From Phyto melanocephala (lineage: Eukaryota > Arthropoda > Insecta > Diptera > Rhinophoridae), in contig OW799233.1 in the NCBI GenBank assembly GCA_941918925.1, positions 72,319,578-72,383,577 of the forward strand: a DNA stretch of 64,000 nucleotides. The letters run 5' to 3'. The position numbers and the translations under genes are program-made. Under the pieces are notes generated by a model, which made no database searches, was not told where the DNA came from, and worked only from the letters and a program-made list of their open reading frames with translations. Within the stretch, counting starts at the first letter, position 1, and the number at the start of each line of letters is the position of its first letter. Positions 10,369 through 21,660 of this stretch are shown piece after piece.

Positions 10369-12140
10369 CTACTTGTGTTTTAAAATTTTTAATTTTTCAG
10401 CATTCGATTGTTTGTACTTATAAGTCTCCCAACAGGAACGCTTTCTAAGTAATATAAGTACAAGCAGATTAAGTATTTCCATTCTATGTTTGTGACACGC
10501 ATTTTTCTCGTCGAACCAAAACGAATATTTTGTATCATTAGTACACCCTACGCATTGCTCCATAACTACCTTTTTTATATTTTTAATTGCTTTGTTCTTC
10601 AAAAATAGTTTTTCGAATACTTTAATATAAATTTTACATATTTCGAAGAACAAGTCAGAGGGTGAACATAAACTTCCAAAATCTGTTTTTTTTCATAGTT
10701 TTTCGTATGGATAAACATTTCTGATGGATATGTTAAAATTTGGGAAGGTTTGATTATATCCATTCGGCATTTAATGCAAGATATCCGTTGAGCTATGTAG
10801 CCTATGAAATTTCGACTTGAGGTAAGTTTAATTGGCACATTCTTAGAGATAAAACTGTCGGCGCTTTCATCAAAATATTCTTTATTTTCCTGGTATATGT
10901 CAGTGATATCTGTCACGATGGTAGAATTGTTAGGTGCTACACTGTCATTATCTTCTAAACTGCTTTGAAAGTTCAGTGGCAAAAATATTGCGTCGTCTTC
11001 AGTACAATTCGTTGAGGTACTAAACTAGTTTATTTTTAAAGATAACAGCTTAGCTATTGCGATATTGAATTCATAAACAGAAGGATTCTTACAATGTCCA
11101 CCTTTAGCACGTACATACGAAAAAACGTTTTCTAATGGGTCTAGATTAAATCGGCTGGTTAACACAATATGCAAATTAGAGCTCTCCCTAAGCATTTCCT
11201 CACATAACGATAATAAACCCTTAGTAGAATTGTTAGGTGCTACACTGTCATTATCTTCTAAACTGCTTTGAAAGTCCAGTGGCAAAAATATTGCGTCGTC
11301 TTCAGTACAATTCGTTGAGGTACTAAACTAGTTTATTTTTAAAGATAACAGCTTAGCTATTGCGATATTGAATTCATAAACAGAAGGATTCTTACAATGT
11401 CCACCTTTAGCACGTACATACGAAAAAACGTTTTCTAATGGGTCTAGATTAAATCGGCTGGTTAACACAATATGCAAATTAGAGCTCTCCCTAAGCATTT
11501 CCTCACATAACGATAATAAACCCTTAGTGGTTTGGATAAGTCCGCTGATGGAAAATATTTTATTACTGTTATATTCAATTTGTTGTATGTATGTATTAAG
11601 CTCTTGCAGTATTTGCCAAGTCTTATTATTAATCTTCAAGCCACGTTTCAGAGGGTTGGGATCATTTAAATTTTTACTATTTAAAAAGTCAAAATAACCA
11701 TCGATTCGTGCATAAAGGTGATGGTGATTGTGACCTCCTACGCTTACTTGATGGAGTTCTTAGAACATAAATATCGCTATCCTTATTTCCAGAACATTTT
11801 TGCTGTTCACTGCTTTTGGACTCATCACTCTCAGTTAAATGTAAGCTTGGCACGGCTCCACTTTTTAAAAAATTTTTTCCAATACAGTCTGGCAAAAGTG
11901 GCTATTACACAAAAATAATACAGGAGTTCTTTCCACAAACTCCTTTTCAAAGCCACACTTTTTTATCCATTCCTCAAATAATGGTGTATTTGACTTTGGA
12001 AAACGAAATAGCTTCATAGTAGGTAAGCTTCTTTTAGATTTGCCACAATGACTCAAAGAGCATTTGTTGCCTGATTTACGACCGTCTTTTTTCTTGACAC
12101 CACTGTTTAATTTATCTTTTTTTTCATTCGGATAACTAAT
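10369..12140 (-). pseudogene. P1 transposase (THAP domain, P-element type), decayed
   Basis: Read on minus. N-terminal THAP zinc domain at 12100-11865: KCSLSHC, KLFRFPKS, W..KCGF, LCNSHF. A frameshift near 11890 leads into LKSGAVPSLHL and an S/K-rich linker. The catalytic centre is deleted. The sequence resumes near 11700 (YFDFLNSKNLNDPNPLKRG) and continues to TSRFNLDPLENVFSYVRAKGG near 11440, the conserved P-family C-terminal motif. A 303-bp duplication repeats this part. The C-terminus follows (FIGYIAQRISCIKC near 10815), with a frameshift near 10686, then LCSPSDLFFEI and KHRMEILNLL to 10369. The protein is related to, but diverged from, the transposase at 34739. Confidence 0.85.
10921..11526. 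repeat. 303-bp tandem duplication inside P1 transposase
   Basis: 10921-11223 is repeated at 11224-11526. The one difference I see is T at 10971 against C at 11274. It duplicates the P-family motif and the following stop. The near identity, beside a gene with many lesions, marks it as a late event. Confidence 0.9.
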
Positions 12141-12559
12141 TTTTAATATACTTAAGAAAACACTGTATTACTTATCACTTTGACACAAAAATGTTTAATG
12201 AAAAGCTTCACAAGTAAGAAAAATATAAAAAAAAGTTCTTATGTAAAATAACGGTAATTCAAACATATTGCCAATTACTTTTTTTTAGCTTTTTTCCAAT
12301 TTATACCCTTAATCTACAAAAATCCCAAAAATAGGAATATATAACATAAAATGTTTTTATGGACATTACAGTGATCGACTCGGTTTTACAATCGGTGGAA
12401 AACCCGGTTTTTTACTCTTTCAGCTGGCAGTTTTTTCCAAAGGTTAATTTTTCGAATGTCGAATACACCGGTTTTTTACTCACAGAAGCCGGTTTATTTC
12501 TTTTGTAGTTTTATGTTCATTTATCTTTGTAACAAAATATTTATAGTCTATTGTCTTTG
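12141..12559 (-). other. P1 5' end with subterminal CCGGTTT motifs and TIR
   Basis: Upstream region of the transposase. The segment 12378-12500 has several CGGTTTT/CCGGTTT words (e.g. ACCCGGTTTTTTACTC and ACACCGGTTTTTTACTC), which could be subterminal binding repeats. The TIR is 12540-12559. Confidence 0.6.
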
Positions 12560-12566
12560 CTAAAAG

Positions 12567-13270
12567 CTTCTCCTGTTGGCCTTTCTTACTGCAAGTTTAT
12601 ATTTTTTCGCAATACCCGATTCAGTGGCGCGACTAGTTGTGAAAAATTCGGTACGAATCGTCTGTACCATGTTATTTACATCGAGTGATGATATAAAACT
12701 GGCCTCTCGTAGCGGGTCTAGTATTGCATTGATCTGTGGTAGCGGATATGAGTCGGGTTCGGTGACTGCATTTAACTGTCGGTAATCTATACACATCCTC
12801 CAGCCCCCCTGTTTCTTAGGCGCGAGCACGATGGGTGAGCTGTAAGGATTACGAGTGGGTTCGATCGTCGACTATCAGCTTATCAATTTCCTCGATGACC
12901 TCCATCATAGCGGGGTTTCTTGGCTTGTATCATTGTTTAATCTGTTTTTGGTGTTTAAGCCGAATTTCATGAGTAGCGACCGTACACAACCCCTTTAACT
13001 TACTAATATTGGTTTGATGGGTCTCTAGTAAGTTTGCAAGCATCTCGCTCTCTTCTTGGGATAGGAAATCTCGACTTGTCAATGAGTGAAGGGGTTGGAC
13101 TTCGTCTATTGCATTATACCTGGTCAGGATTTTACCATTTGGCCAAAGCTTGAGATCCTAGGATTGATTGTCTCGGCTAGAGTTGTTATAACGGAGGCGT
13201 GATGCCTGACCTGGTTGCCTTTGTAGATTACACTGACGACGAACACATCTAAAGGGTCCGCCAAATAACT
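12567..13270 (-). pseudogene. Gypsy A protease-RT spacer and RT N-terminus
   Basis: On minus, 13270-13124 reads VSVIYKGNQVRHHASVI and onward, the spacer after protease. At 12829-12660 stands APKKQGGWRMCIDYRQLN followed by YPLPQI and SSLDV, the RT fingers and start of palm. The rest of RT (YxDD) is gone: after SSLDV the sequence jumps to PTGEAF, which joins RALKETLTRAP across the P1 insertion point. Frameshifts separate the blocks. Confidence 0.75.
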
Positions 13271-13815
13271 TTTTTTTTTGAAAATGCTATAAAAAAAGTG
13301 TAGCTTCGGCTGTGTGGCACGTAGCGCCATCCTGTTGAAATCAAATGTTGCCAATATCCTCCTCTTCAATTTTTGTGAACAAAAATTCGTTCAACATGGC
13401 CCGATAGCGATCGCCATTGACTACGGCCACTCCTTGCTCATTTTCGAAGCAAAATGGCCCAATTATGCCGTTGGACCAAAATCCGCACCAAACAGTGACT
13501 CGTTTTGGATGAATGCGTGCTTTTCAATGTATGCGTGCGGGTTTTCTGACCGCAAATGCGACAATTTTGCTTGTTTACATACCCGCCAAGATCAAAATGA
13601 GCATAATCTGAAAAGATGATTTTTTTTGGCAAAATCGGCCAAAGTAATGTCGAAATATTTCCCAGCGTTGTTCAAGCGTATACGCAACCATATTCGTTCA
13701 GCGGAAGGATAAAACTAATTATCTGTCAAATCAGACATGAGCTAAGTGTTACCATTCACGAAATAAGCACTAGTTAAAAAAAAACGTTAGATGGCGAACT
13801 GACATCTGTACCATT
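13271..13815 (-). pseudogene. Tc1/mariner-like transposase fragment inserted in gypsy A
   Basis: On minus the stretch 13640-13290 reads DYAHFDLGGYVNKQNCRICG, later fragments like the FENEQG..VNGDRY block, then FQQDGAT-like sequence before the junction with gypsy A near 13270. This order is typical of the mariner-like family seen also at 16140 and, as MITEs, at 21686, 25167 and 39936. Stops and frameshifts throughout. Boundaries are approximate and TIRs were not identified. Confidence 0.65.
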
Positions 13816-14870
13816 CCCTGGACTCTAATCGGGCTGATATTTAATGCGAGCATTTTCTGTTTTAGCGATTCTTCGATTTACGTGCGAGATGCTCAAATAT
13901 CAATTAGCGCGGTAGTGGGCTGTCCGTATATATCGACGCTTATGTAGTATCGGCCATCGTTCTTATATACCCTTTCTTCTAGCGTTCTTGATCTACGTTT
14001 CCTGCAGGGACACGTTCGGGAGAGCATGCCATCGCGTCCGCAAAACGAGCAAACAGTCGGAATGGTCGTGTGCAAGTGAGCCGTTTGGGACCGAACACCG
14101 GGTGGCTCGATCGTAAACCGAGGGTATTACCATGGGTCGCCTCTCTCGTCTTAATGCCTTATAATCACTTGTAAGAGTGATTTGTTCGCCGAGATTGGCA
14201 AAGTCGTGACCCCAAACATAGTGTCGGTACTCCGTTCGCAGTCCATCCTATATCCGCTCAAAATGGTTGTGTCGTAGTTGGGGATGTTGTCTCGATAGTG
14301 TGAGCATTGATAAAATGTAGTCTTTGGTGCGTTCTCGTACATTTTGCTTACGATTTTAAAACGCCTGTTCCAAATGCAAGAGGTATCGATTTGGCAAAAA
14401 GAACTTCTCTAACTCCTGCCGAAAGACTGACCAGGTGCTAATTGTGCCCCGTTTTACACGATACCAGCCGAGAGCGTTACCATGGAGTATACTTAACATT
14501 GCAAGTAGTAGGCGGTCGAATGAGATGTGATAGCTCTCTGCCAGTTCTTCACATCGCTCGAGGAACTCCATCAGGTCGGTTTCTCCTGAGCACGACAGGT
14601 TCCACTTTTGCACGGACGTCAAATTTTCTTCATCCGTTGGGTCATGCTTGTGGGATCAGGGTGGTACGAGTATGGATACATCGTCTTCACATACTACGCT
14701 CTCTTCGGCGGTTTGTACTTCCTCGCGTAGTTTTCGTAACAGATTTTCGGTTGGGTTTCGTAGTGTCTTTGATCGAAGGTTCTCTGAGAGCTGTTTTCGT
14801 AGTTGTTCAACGCTGTAGCCTGTAGTAGGTATATCAGCGTTTCGGCATTGTTCGACCAGTTGAGCTTTTT
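13816..14870 (-). pseudogene. Gypsy A gag, zinc knuckle and protease start
   Basis: On minus, 14622-14356 reads MTSVQKWNLSCSGETDLMEF, ELAESYHISFDRLLLAMLSI and FFLPNRYLLHLEQAF, homologous to the capsid of element B. After a frameshift near 14350 the sequence continues with zinc-knuckle-like CSFCGRDGMLSRTCPC (14050-13998) and the protease lead YYISVDIYGQPTTALIDI (to 13893). Several stops; the protease active site itself is damaged. Confidence 0.75.
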
Positions 14871-14980
14871 TTAGTACGTAAATCCACCTGATTGAATCTT
14901 TGTGTAGTATTCGGCTAGTAGATAGATTCTTCCTCTTTGGCGACAGTAGTATTTTTTTCGCATTGCGACTTGGATTCGGG

Positions 14981-14997
14981 TCTCTGCTCGGGCGCCA
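14981..14997 (-). other. Primer-binding site of gypsy A
   Basis: On minus TGGCGCCCGAGCAGAGA, three bases inside the LTR end at 15001. Its first 14 bases match the site of element B, supporting a shared tRNA-Lys-type primer. Confidence 0.75.
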
Positions 14998-15000
14998 TTA

Positions 15001-16062
15001 TGTAACGTGGTTTTGTCGTTGGCTGGGATAGCTTGGTCGTGTCCAGAGTCTACTTACGGATACACAAACCTTAAGTAATAATACAGTTGTTTTACTCTTT
15101 CGGGGGGTTACAATAATTATTTTATTAAATCTTCAATTTTTCAATTACAATAGCAAAATTTAAACAATAATTCAGATTCAATCGACTTGTAGTATATACT
15201 CGGCTATTTACGAAATAAATCAGGCAATCGGATTTAGTATAATAGGGCAGACTACCAGCGGATCAGGATGATTTGGAGATTTTACAATTAGTTAACAATT
15301 GGATATAATATTTAATATCTCGTGAAAAATTAACAATCGGTTATAGTATTAAATTTCTCGTGAATACTCGGGTAATGAATAATTAATAATCGGGTATAAT
15401 ACTAACTATTAACAATCGGTTATAATATTAAAAATTTCGTAAGTATTCGGCTAATAGTTAACAATCTCGTAAAAAAAAAATTTCTTAAATCTAATTGCTA
15501 AATACTTACAATGTGTCTTACACTATACAACAATCAGCCGAAGCCGCTGTGGAGAACAGTCAGCTAAAGCCGCTGTGGGAATAGTCAGTCGAAACCGCTG
15601 TGGGAACAGTCAGCCGAAGCCGCTGTAAATACGGGCATTTATTATCTCCCAGTACCTAGCTTACGCTATTACTGATTGGTCAATACTTAAGTATTCGGCA
15701 ACTAGTTTTGCAAGGACTAGTCGGGTCTTTTCAGATTATTTATATGATCTCCAAGGCTTGTTTGGCGTTTTCTCGTCTGGTATGAAACGCGCCGATTGTA
15801 ACTTAATCTAACTTCCTTATACTTAACCTTAAATAAACTGATTGAGAATCGTAAGCTTAACTTATTTAACTAACTTAACTAACATACATGGCCTGTGATG
15901 TGTGCATACACACACCCACGTTTGGATAAGGTGAAGTGTACCTTACCATGTCGTTACACTAACAACGGGTCATGTCAACAACACGTGTTTACATTAGGCT
16001 GGTATCATAATTGATATTAAACAGTAGGTACAACATATGTACGTGGAATTTTCCACGTTACA
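15001..16062 (-). repeat. LTR of gypsy A
   Basis: 1062 bp bounded by perfect 10-bp inverted ends TGTAACGTGG (15001-15010) and CCACGTTACA (16053-16062), next to the primer-binding site. No second copy is in the window, so the outer border rests on the inverted ends and on size similarity to element B. Confidence 0.7.
15535..15632. repeat. Short tandem repeat in LTR of gypsy A
   Basis: Four copies of a unit of about 25-28 bp around GTCAGCCGAAGCCGCTGTGG (variants AGCTAAAGCCGCTGTGG and AGTCGAAACCGCTGTGG). This parallels the hairpin array of element B but is a different sequence. Confidence 0.8.
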
Positions 16063-16139
16063 ATGGATGTGGATATGTGAATAAATAGAATAGTCGGTAC
16101 TGAGCAATGGAAAACACTTAAATTATTCATCAGTCACCA

Positions 16140-16410
16140 TTACATCCATTAAAAGTGACAGCCTGGTGTGCAATTTGGTCAAGAGAAATCATTGAACTTT
16201 ACTTCTTTGAAACTGAAAACGGCGTAACGGTAACTGTCAATTGGGAGCGATATCGTGATATAATTGAAAACTTATTCGCCGCAACTGAATGCTTAGGGCT
16301 TGACTAAAAGTTTCAACAAGACGGTGTCACATCGCATAGAGCCAGGATTACAGTGAAATAACTGCGAATAGTATACCTTCCCGGCGGACACCCTGTATTT
16401 CTACATTACT
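16140..16410 (+). pseudogene. Tc1/mariner-like transposase fragment
   Basis: Reading from about 16149: KVTAWCAIWSREIIELYFFE, then TENGVTVTVNWERYRDII, and after a stop KFQQDGVTSHRAR. This is the region around the second catalytic Asp (QQDG) of a mariner-like transposase. Two in-frame stops. Flanks to 16640 hold nothing recognisable. Confidence 0.7.
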
Positions 16411-16639
16411 GACTCTTTGTTACTGCAATGTTTTATTTTTACGGAAACTGAAGAGCATAATTTGGTACCCAGAGAGAGGTAATTAAAAATAAATTATAAG
16501 CTTTGTGTGGGCATGGTACTCCTACTTTTAAAATTATAAAATTAATGTTTAGATTCAACTTAACTTGCACTGCGGTTTCAATTTTCGTGCTTTAAATTTA
16601 TAACTCATTTCGTAATATATAGGTAGGAAGCTAGGAAAG

Positions 16640-17540
16640 GGGGGAGCAGAAAGCAAGACTTACCTCTAACACCCTCATTCGGAGGCTAGTATGGTCCATT
16701 GTGTTCCCTTTAATAGAAGAAAATCCGAAATAATAGAATAAAAGATGAAGATAAAGTAAATAAATAGTACAAGAGAGAAATAAATAAAGGACTCGTTGGA
16801 AACCCATCGGACCCTCACTGTTCGTTTACAAGCCACCCGACCCCCATGATGTTCTCTAGCTTGCACTCCGAGGCATCACCGTGGAATCGTTTACCTAACG
16901 ACTTAACTCTGTTGTTTTGTAGTCTTAGGCAGTGACAGACGTGTTCCACAGTTTCCACCTTCTCATCCCACATATCCTACAATAATCCAGATCACCGCTA
17001 TCCCATATACTAATCCTAACTCTCACCGAACAATGACCCATCTAAACCCCAATAGCGGCCTTCCGACATACCCTTTTCAGGCCCAGAAGTAACGTAGAGG
17101 CCGCCGAGTCGAAATTGGGTCTTAAAGCCCTTGACACTTTGCAATCTCTTCCGTTCCTCCATGCCATCTCAGTTCCGTCCGAGATCCACGCTCTGATTCG
17201 CCTCTGATTGGCCTTATCATGCACTTTTTGCACGTCGAACCCAGTGTCGATTCAGCGCCCGCAAGTTCGTCAGCAATTACCTTGCCGACAATTCCACAAT
17301 GCCCTGGTACCCAACACAATCTGACATTGAAGAGGTCCATGACTATCAAGTGCTCTCCTACATTCAGTAACCAGCCTAGATTTGACATAATGTCCCTTTA
17401 AGGCCCTGAGTGCCGCCTGACTATCAACGTAAAGAGTAACCTCTCTACCCCGCTGAACATGTTCCAATATGAGATCAGTTTGGTACTTCTTTTTTGTTTC
17501 TGACTTTAAAATTATAAATTTTTCATTTAGTACTTGCAAA
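16640..17540 (-). pseudogene. LINE RNase H and C-terminal fragment
   Basis: On minus, 17460-17400 reads REVTLYVDSQAALRALKG (catalytic Asp). After a frameshift comes VRLCWVPGHCGIVG and ADELAGAES (17330-17250), the last catalytic part of an I/R1-group LINE RNase H. The rest to about 16860 is the C-terminal tail in broken frames. Same strand as the RT fragments at 19964 and 21270, possibly one old LINE cut up by later insertions. Confidence 0.75.
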
Positions 17541-17999
17541 AGCCTCTCTTATAATTAATCAAAAAAAAAATTTTTGAAATTTGATTGCAAAAGTGTATTT
17601 TGAGCATCATGCCATAGAATGATTTTAAAGGAAAATATTTTCATATAAGTATATGTTTATTTATTCAATTTAAAATATAAAAGACTTATATAAAAATATG
17701 GTTTTGTTAGGTTAGGTTAGGTTGAAAAGGAGGGGCATTAAAAGCCCAAACTGATTACTGGTATGCACTTATGCCCAGTTGGCATGTTGTGTTAAAGATC
17801 AATTCAAATTCATTTATTTTATATTGAGCAGTGAATTAGAAATATATGCATACATATTTAAATAATTAAAAAAACATAAAAAACGAAACTTTAATTGCTT
17901 ATTATACATTAAAACTACACAAAAAATAATTATCATCATCGCCAATTTTAGATCTATTATTATTATCTATCTATTAGCTTCTATATCTGCCCTTATTTT
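17541..17999. other. AT-rich gap
   Basis: No gene seen. Contains GGTTAGGTTAGGTT near 17708 and the probable left part of the piggyBac copy; no matching piggyBac terminus could be fixed here. Confidence 0.4.
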
Positions 18000-19517
18000 T
18001 CTGTTCGGAATGCAAATATGAACGTTGCATTTTGAAGTTTTTGGAATAGCCCTTGCATCCTTTTACTTTGCATTTACGTTTTACAGTTGTATAATTCGGC
18101 CAGTAATGCCCTCAAAGCGAATCGAAACCGAAGAAGCCTTTTCATATGACTTATTTACATTTAAAGTGGGTGGAGTAACAGAAAGGTCTACGTTTTCAGA
18201 TAGCTTGGGTCTTTCTCATTTCCTGGTAAGATTTTGAACTGATGACAATGCAAGCAATCCATCAGTTTTATCATTCCGGAATGCTAATTAGTCCATTTGA
18301 TCTTTTTTTCTGATATTATTACTATCGCTATCAATATGATATTCCAACCAAAATTTGCATACAGATAAGTCGATGAAATGGTAAAAAATGTTGAGTGTCC
18401 ACTTTCTTATTCGAATGGATATTCGGCATAACGACAGTAAAAGTCCATCTTATCGACCCCTCCCATATTTTTATTATATAAACCTACAACGTCAGATAGT
18501 TGTACAATAATTTTTCTGCTCAGCACAAAGTCTGGTTACATCTCTTGTGTCTTTATCGCCATAAATAGATAAAGCCAATTGAACAGAGCCCCTATCTAGC
18601 CAATTTACAAGAAAAATATTTTGGTTTCTTTCAATGCAATAGTCATAGCTACCTCTTCCTATATTTTTTAAATCCTTTTTTATTTCAAGGGGGTCCTTTC
18701 CGGTTCCATTTCCACGTATGGTACCTGTTGCCCATATTCCCTTTTCTGGCAAACATATTAATAAATTTAGCATTGTAAAATAATTATCAAAATATATTTT
18801 ATAGTTTTTATTTTCACGAATAATTTTGCAAAGGTGTATAACAATATCCGAGCAAAATCCTAAATTTGACTCTCCAACATTTGTATATTTCGAGATCATA
18901 TACATAAAATTAGGTAGGAGACCTTAATTTCCCATTTGATAGACTTTTTACGCATATATTGCTTCAAACCAGTTTGCCAGATTTGCACGGAAACATTTCT
19001 AAACGGGGATATCCGAGTGTTCCAGTAATTATTTCTAAGCTTATTAATTCAAGAATCTCTTTTCTTGTTACAGCAACAGAAGTTCCGGATTGCATAAGCG
19101 AGGCTTGATTTGTTATCTAAACAATCTAATCTAATAAAATATATTTCAAAAAATATAACACAGGAGTTTTAACTTCATGTTTTGAGTAACTTTTAGAGAA
19201 TTCTGGGTTTAGAATGCTTTACGCTTTTTTTCCTCATCGAAAATTAAGTATTTTTTTAAATTGTCGATCAGAAGCTTTATCGGAATCTAATAAGTCATCT
19301 CCCGTATCTAAATTTTTCTCAAATATCTCGGTGTTCGCATATGGGTTAGTTAACTCCTCAATTAAAAAAGAATCGTTATTACTGTCATTCAAAGTTTTCA
19401 ATAACGCCTCCAAAACATAATTTTCTTCTTCCCCCTCATCATACTGTCAGATAAGTCTGAGTTATAAAAATTTATTAAAATATTTTCAATTTGATCGGTG
19501 TTTAGTTTATTAGGCAT
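18000..19517 (-). pseudogene. piggyBac-type transposase, decayed
   Basis: On minus, a plausible start is ATG 19517 (MPNKLNTDQIENIL). The clearest block, 18905-18492, reads SNLGFCSDIVIHLCKIIREN, YKIYFDNYFTMLNLL and GIWATGTIRGNGTGKDP, the DDE core region of DDE_Tnp_1_7/piggyBac proteins. Remains of the C-terminus with Cys (KCKVKGCKG) lie near 18080-18040. At least ten stops and frameshifts. TTAA 19960-19963 next to CCGAAAGGG may be its upstream end. Confidence 0.75.
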
Positions 19518-19924
19518 TTTAGTAACGTTACTTTCACCGTATTCAACCGAAAAAAAATGTTCTTAAAATAAATTCTATGCCATATGTTATAGTACGAAAT
19601 AAAATAAATTGTACCGTTGAACTGATCTATGCTTGGGATTTAACTTTTTTATAGAAACTAGGACACTGATTATCTGCTTAATTACTTACATAAAGTTATC
19701 AAATAAAATAAATTTTGTAAAAAAAAATTAAAAATATAAAAAGGGGTTTTCTTGTAAATAATAAATCTCGCAACGCATGCCCGCTCTCTTTCCCTACAGA
19801 ATGTACTGCGTGGAATAACTAAAAAAAAATTGTTTATTATTTTCTTTAAAAAGCTTAAAGAATATACAAACTTATAAAAAAAAATATATCCTAGATATTT
19901 TGTCTAAAAAAGAACACGAAAAAG

Positions 19925-19963
19925 TGACTATGCCATATGGCATAGAAAAACCGAAAGGGTTAA
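19925..19963. repeat. Probable piggyBac end: palindrome, CCGAAAGGG and TTAA
   Basis: TATGCCATATGGCATA at 19930-19945 is a palindrome. It is followed by CCGAAAGGG directly against TTAA, the piggyBac target. Piggybac TIRs normally begin CCC after TTAA, as here on minus. The opposite end is not found. Confidence 0.5.
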
Positions 19964-20460
19964 CAATCCCTATCTGGAATTATCAGCGGGGTGTCCTGAT
20001 CTCTGTGACCATGTAGTCCGTAAGATTTTCCTGACATTGAGCATAATCCTGAAGACCAGATTCCCATAAAATCCTATTGTGGCCGATATTAAGTAACCTA
20101 CCTATCCGCGTATGCCACGATCTCCCGGCCTTCCCTCTCTAACTGCCTCAAGATAACATTGACCGTTAGTAGCCACAATACGGGCGATAAAGCCCCTCTC
20201 TGTTATGTCCCCTGGTCACAACCCTCCTCATACAGAAATTCCCCAAACTAGAATATATAACCCTACTTTCCAACATCAAGGTTAACGATCAAACCAGAAA
20301 ATCCCTGGCCCACAGTAAATATATAGCCGTATTTATCGCGTAATGTAGTGGCTACGAGTGTCCTGTCTTACCAGCCTATGGTATAAAAAACCCTAACCTC
20401 TCTCCGCCCCACGGTGTTCGATTCTTTAATCTGGCTGGCCAAAAGCCCAAAAATGAGTTA
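19964..20460 (-). pseudogene. LINE reverse transcriptase fragment (palm)
   Basis: On minus, near 20215-20110: QRGALSPVLWLLTVNVILRQ then EREGREIVAYAD, the RT motif pair before the catalytic Asp-Asp (second Asp mutated). Flanked by stops. Probably the same R1/I-group LINE as 16640-17540. Confidence 0.7.
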
Positions 20461-21265
20461 TAAAAAGGAACAAATTAGACCATAATATTTAAAAAAGAAC
20501 ATACCAACTAAGATATTTCTCATGATTTTTTGCTGGAATTTAAAAATGTACGACTATAACGGTACTACGAATATCATGTAAAATGAAGAAAAAAAATTTT
20601 GTTTATTTCGCTTGAAAAATTGCTTATGTTTAGAGGTCAATTACAAGTTGTCTATGCAATTTAGTTTATTAGTTCTTTTTTTACTGAGACTGGTATTATC
20701 ATTAGAGTAAACGCGGTGTATTTTTCAGTTATCAGAATAAAGAACGTAGTTTTTATTAGCAATTATATCAGGAAGGTTGTAAGTATCATTTTTTAAAACG
20801 AAAATAAAACTTTGTAGACAAATATTTTTTTCTTCTATATACTTCCATGATCTTATTACTTGTTTAGTAAAATTTGGACTTTGGACTAATAGAAAATAAA
20901 AAAATTTTTTGCCCGAAAGTGCCCATGCCGAACAAAATTTTTCAAAAACGAGTCTGCTACAATTTCTCGCAAGGATATTTTCAAATATGGTTATCCACTG
21001 TCAGTGGGCAGAGTAATTAATATTAATGCAATAGTTTTAAGTAATATGCTTCCAGTCCCCATTTAAGAAATTTGCGTAATACGCCTCTAATATCCAAAGA
21101 TACCAACAAAAAAGGAATTCTTTAAAAATCTCGTATTTTCACATAAGAAAAGTGGGCGTGTCTGTAGGCGGATTTATCCATTTTTTTGCAGTTGTTTTAA
21201 ATAGAGAATTTAAAGTTTTTGTGCCACGTTTTATTACAAAAGTTATTAATTTTGGCCAGCTAGAT
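20461..21265. other. AT-rich sequence, no recognised feature
   Basis: No coding signal or repeat that I recognise. It separates two blocks of what may be one LINE, so it may be an unidentified insertion. Confidence 0.4.
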
Positions 21266-21660
21266 TCAAGAATCAAACACTGTGCGCCCCTTAGATATGT
21301 ATCATCTTAGGAGCCACGTTCCAAAATCTCTCATGGCAGGGATAATGCCATCCGGACCCGGCGATATACCCGAAAAGTGTGTTTCCATAAGTAATCCCAG
21401 GGTCTACGAGGCAAACTCTGTCCATGAGCCGTTCTTTAAATACATCCAGGTACCATTCTCTGAATACATTCAGGTACCGTTGAGTCTTTGAATATTATTT
21501 CCCTAAACCTTGATAACTTATTTACCGACGACCGTTTGGTCCTCTTGAGCCCCCCTTTATACCTATTAAAGCACACTTCATAGCTCTTCCAGTCGTCGGC
21601 CTTCCTTCTGGCCTTCGCTCTATTAAATTTTCTCCTAATCATAGACCTTTGAAAACTCAG
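21266..21660 (-). pseudogene. LINE reverse transcriptase N-terminal fragment
   Basis: On minus, 21642-21530 reads RRKFNRAKARRKADDWKSYE and a basic stretch, as before LINE RT domains. Near 21370-21330 broken frames give sequence resembling the APGPDGI motif. Highly decayed. Confidence 0.55.

Larger units (their letters stand above)
3640..12559 (-). mobile_element. P-superfamily DNA transposon P1, split by gypsy B
   Basis: Ends are perfect 20-bp inverted repeats CAAAGACAATAGACTATAAA (3640-3659 and 12540-12559). They are flanked by the same 7-bp sequence CTAAAAG on both sides (3633-3639, 12560-12566). Removing the insert rejoins the gypsy A RNase H start. Without gypsy B the element is about 2.77 kb. 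It carries a minus-strand THAP/P-type transposase pseudogene. A 7-bp duplication is known for the 1360/Galileo branch of the P superfamily, whereas P itself makes 8 bp; assignment to that branch is inference. Confidence 0.88.
2540..16062 (-). mobile_element. Gypsy-like LTR retrotransposon A, 5' LTR to integrase, heavily interrupted
   Basis: Reading on minus: LTR 16062-15001, primer-binding site 14997-14981, gag and zinc knuckle about 14870-13893, protease remnant, mariner fragment insert, protease-RT spacer and RT start 13270-12567, then P1 (3640-12559), then RNase H and integrase 3639-2540. The 3' part of integrase and the second LTR are missing or lie left of the window. RT palm and the first half of the integrase core are deleted. 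The coding parts resemble element B (below), so both are one Ty3/gypsy lineage. LTR size near 1.1 kb and a tRNA-Lys-like primer site suggest the Osvaldo group, which is inference. Confidence 0.8.

Noticed and set aside
13314..13619. Plus-strand 101-codon frame
   Set aside because: Antisense of the mariner-like transposase fragment.
17703..17722. GGTTAGGTTAGGTT resembling TTAGG insect telomere repeats (also 58805)
   Set aside because: Only three to four units, and flies are not known to use TTAGG telomeres; short runs of this word are common in fly genomes.
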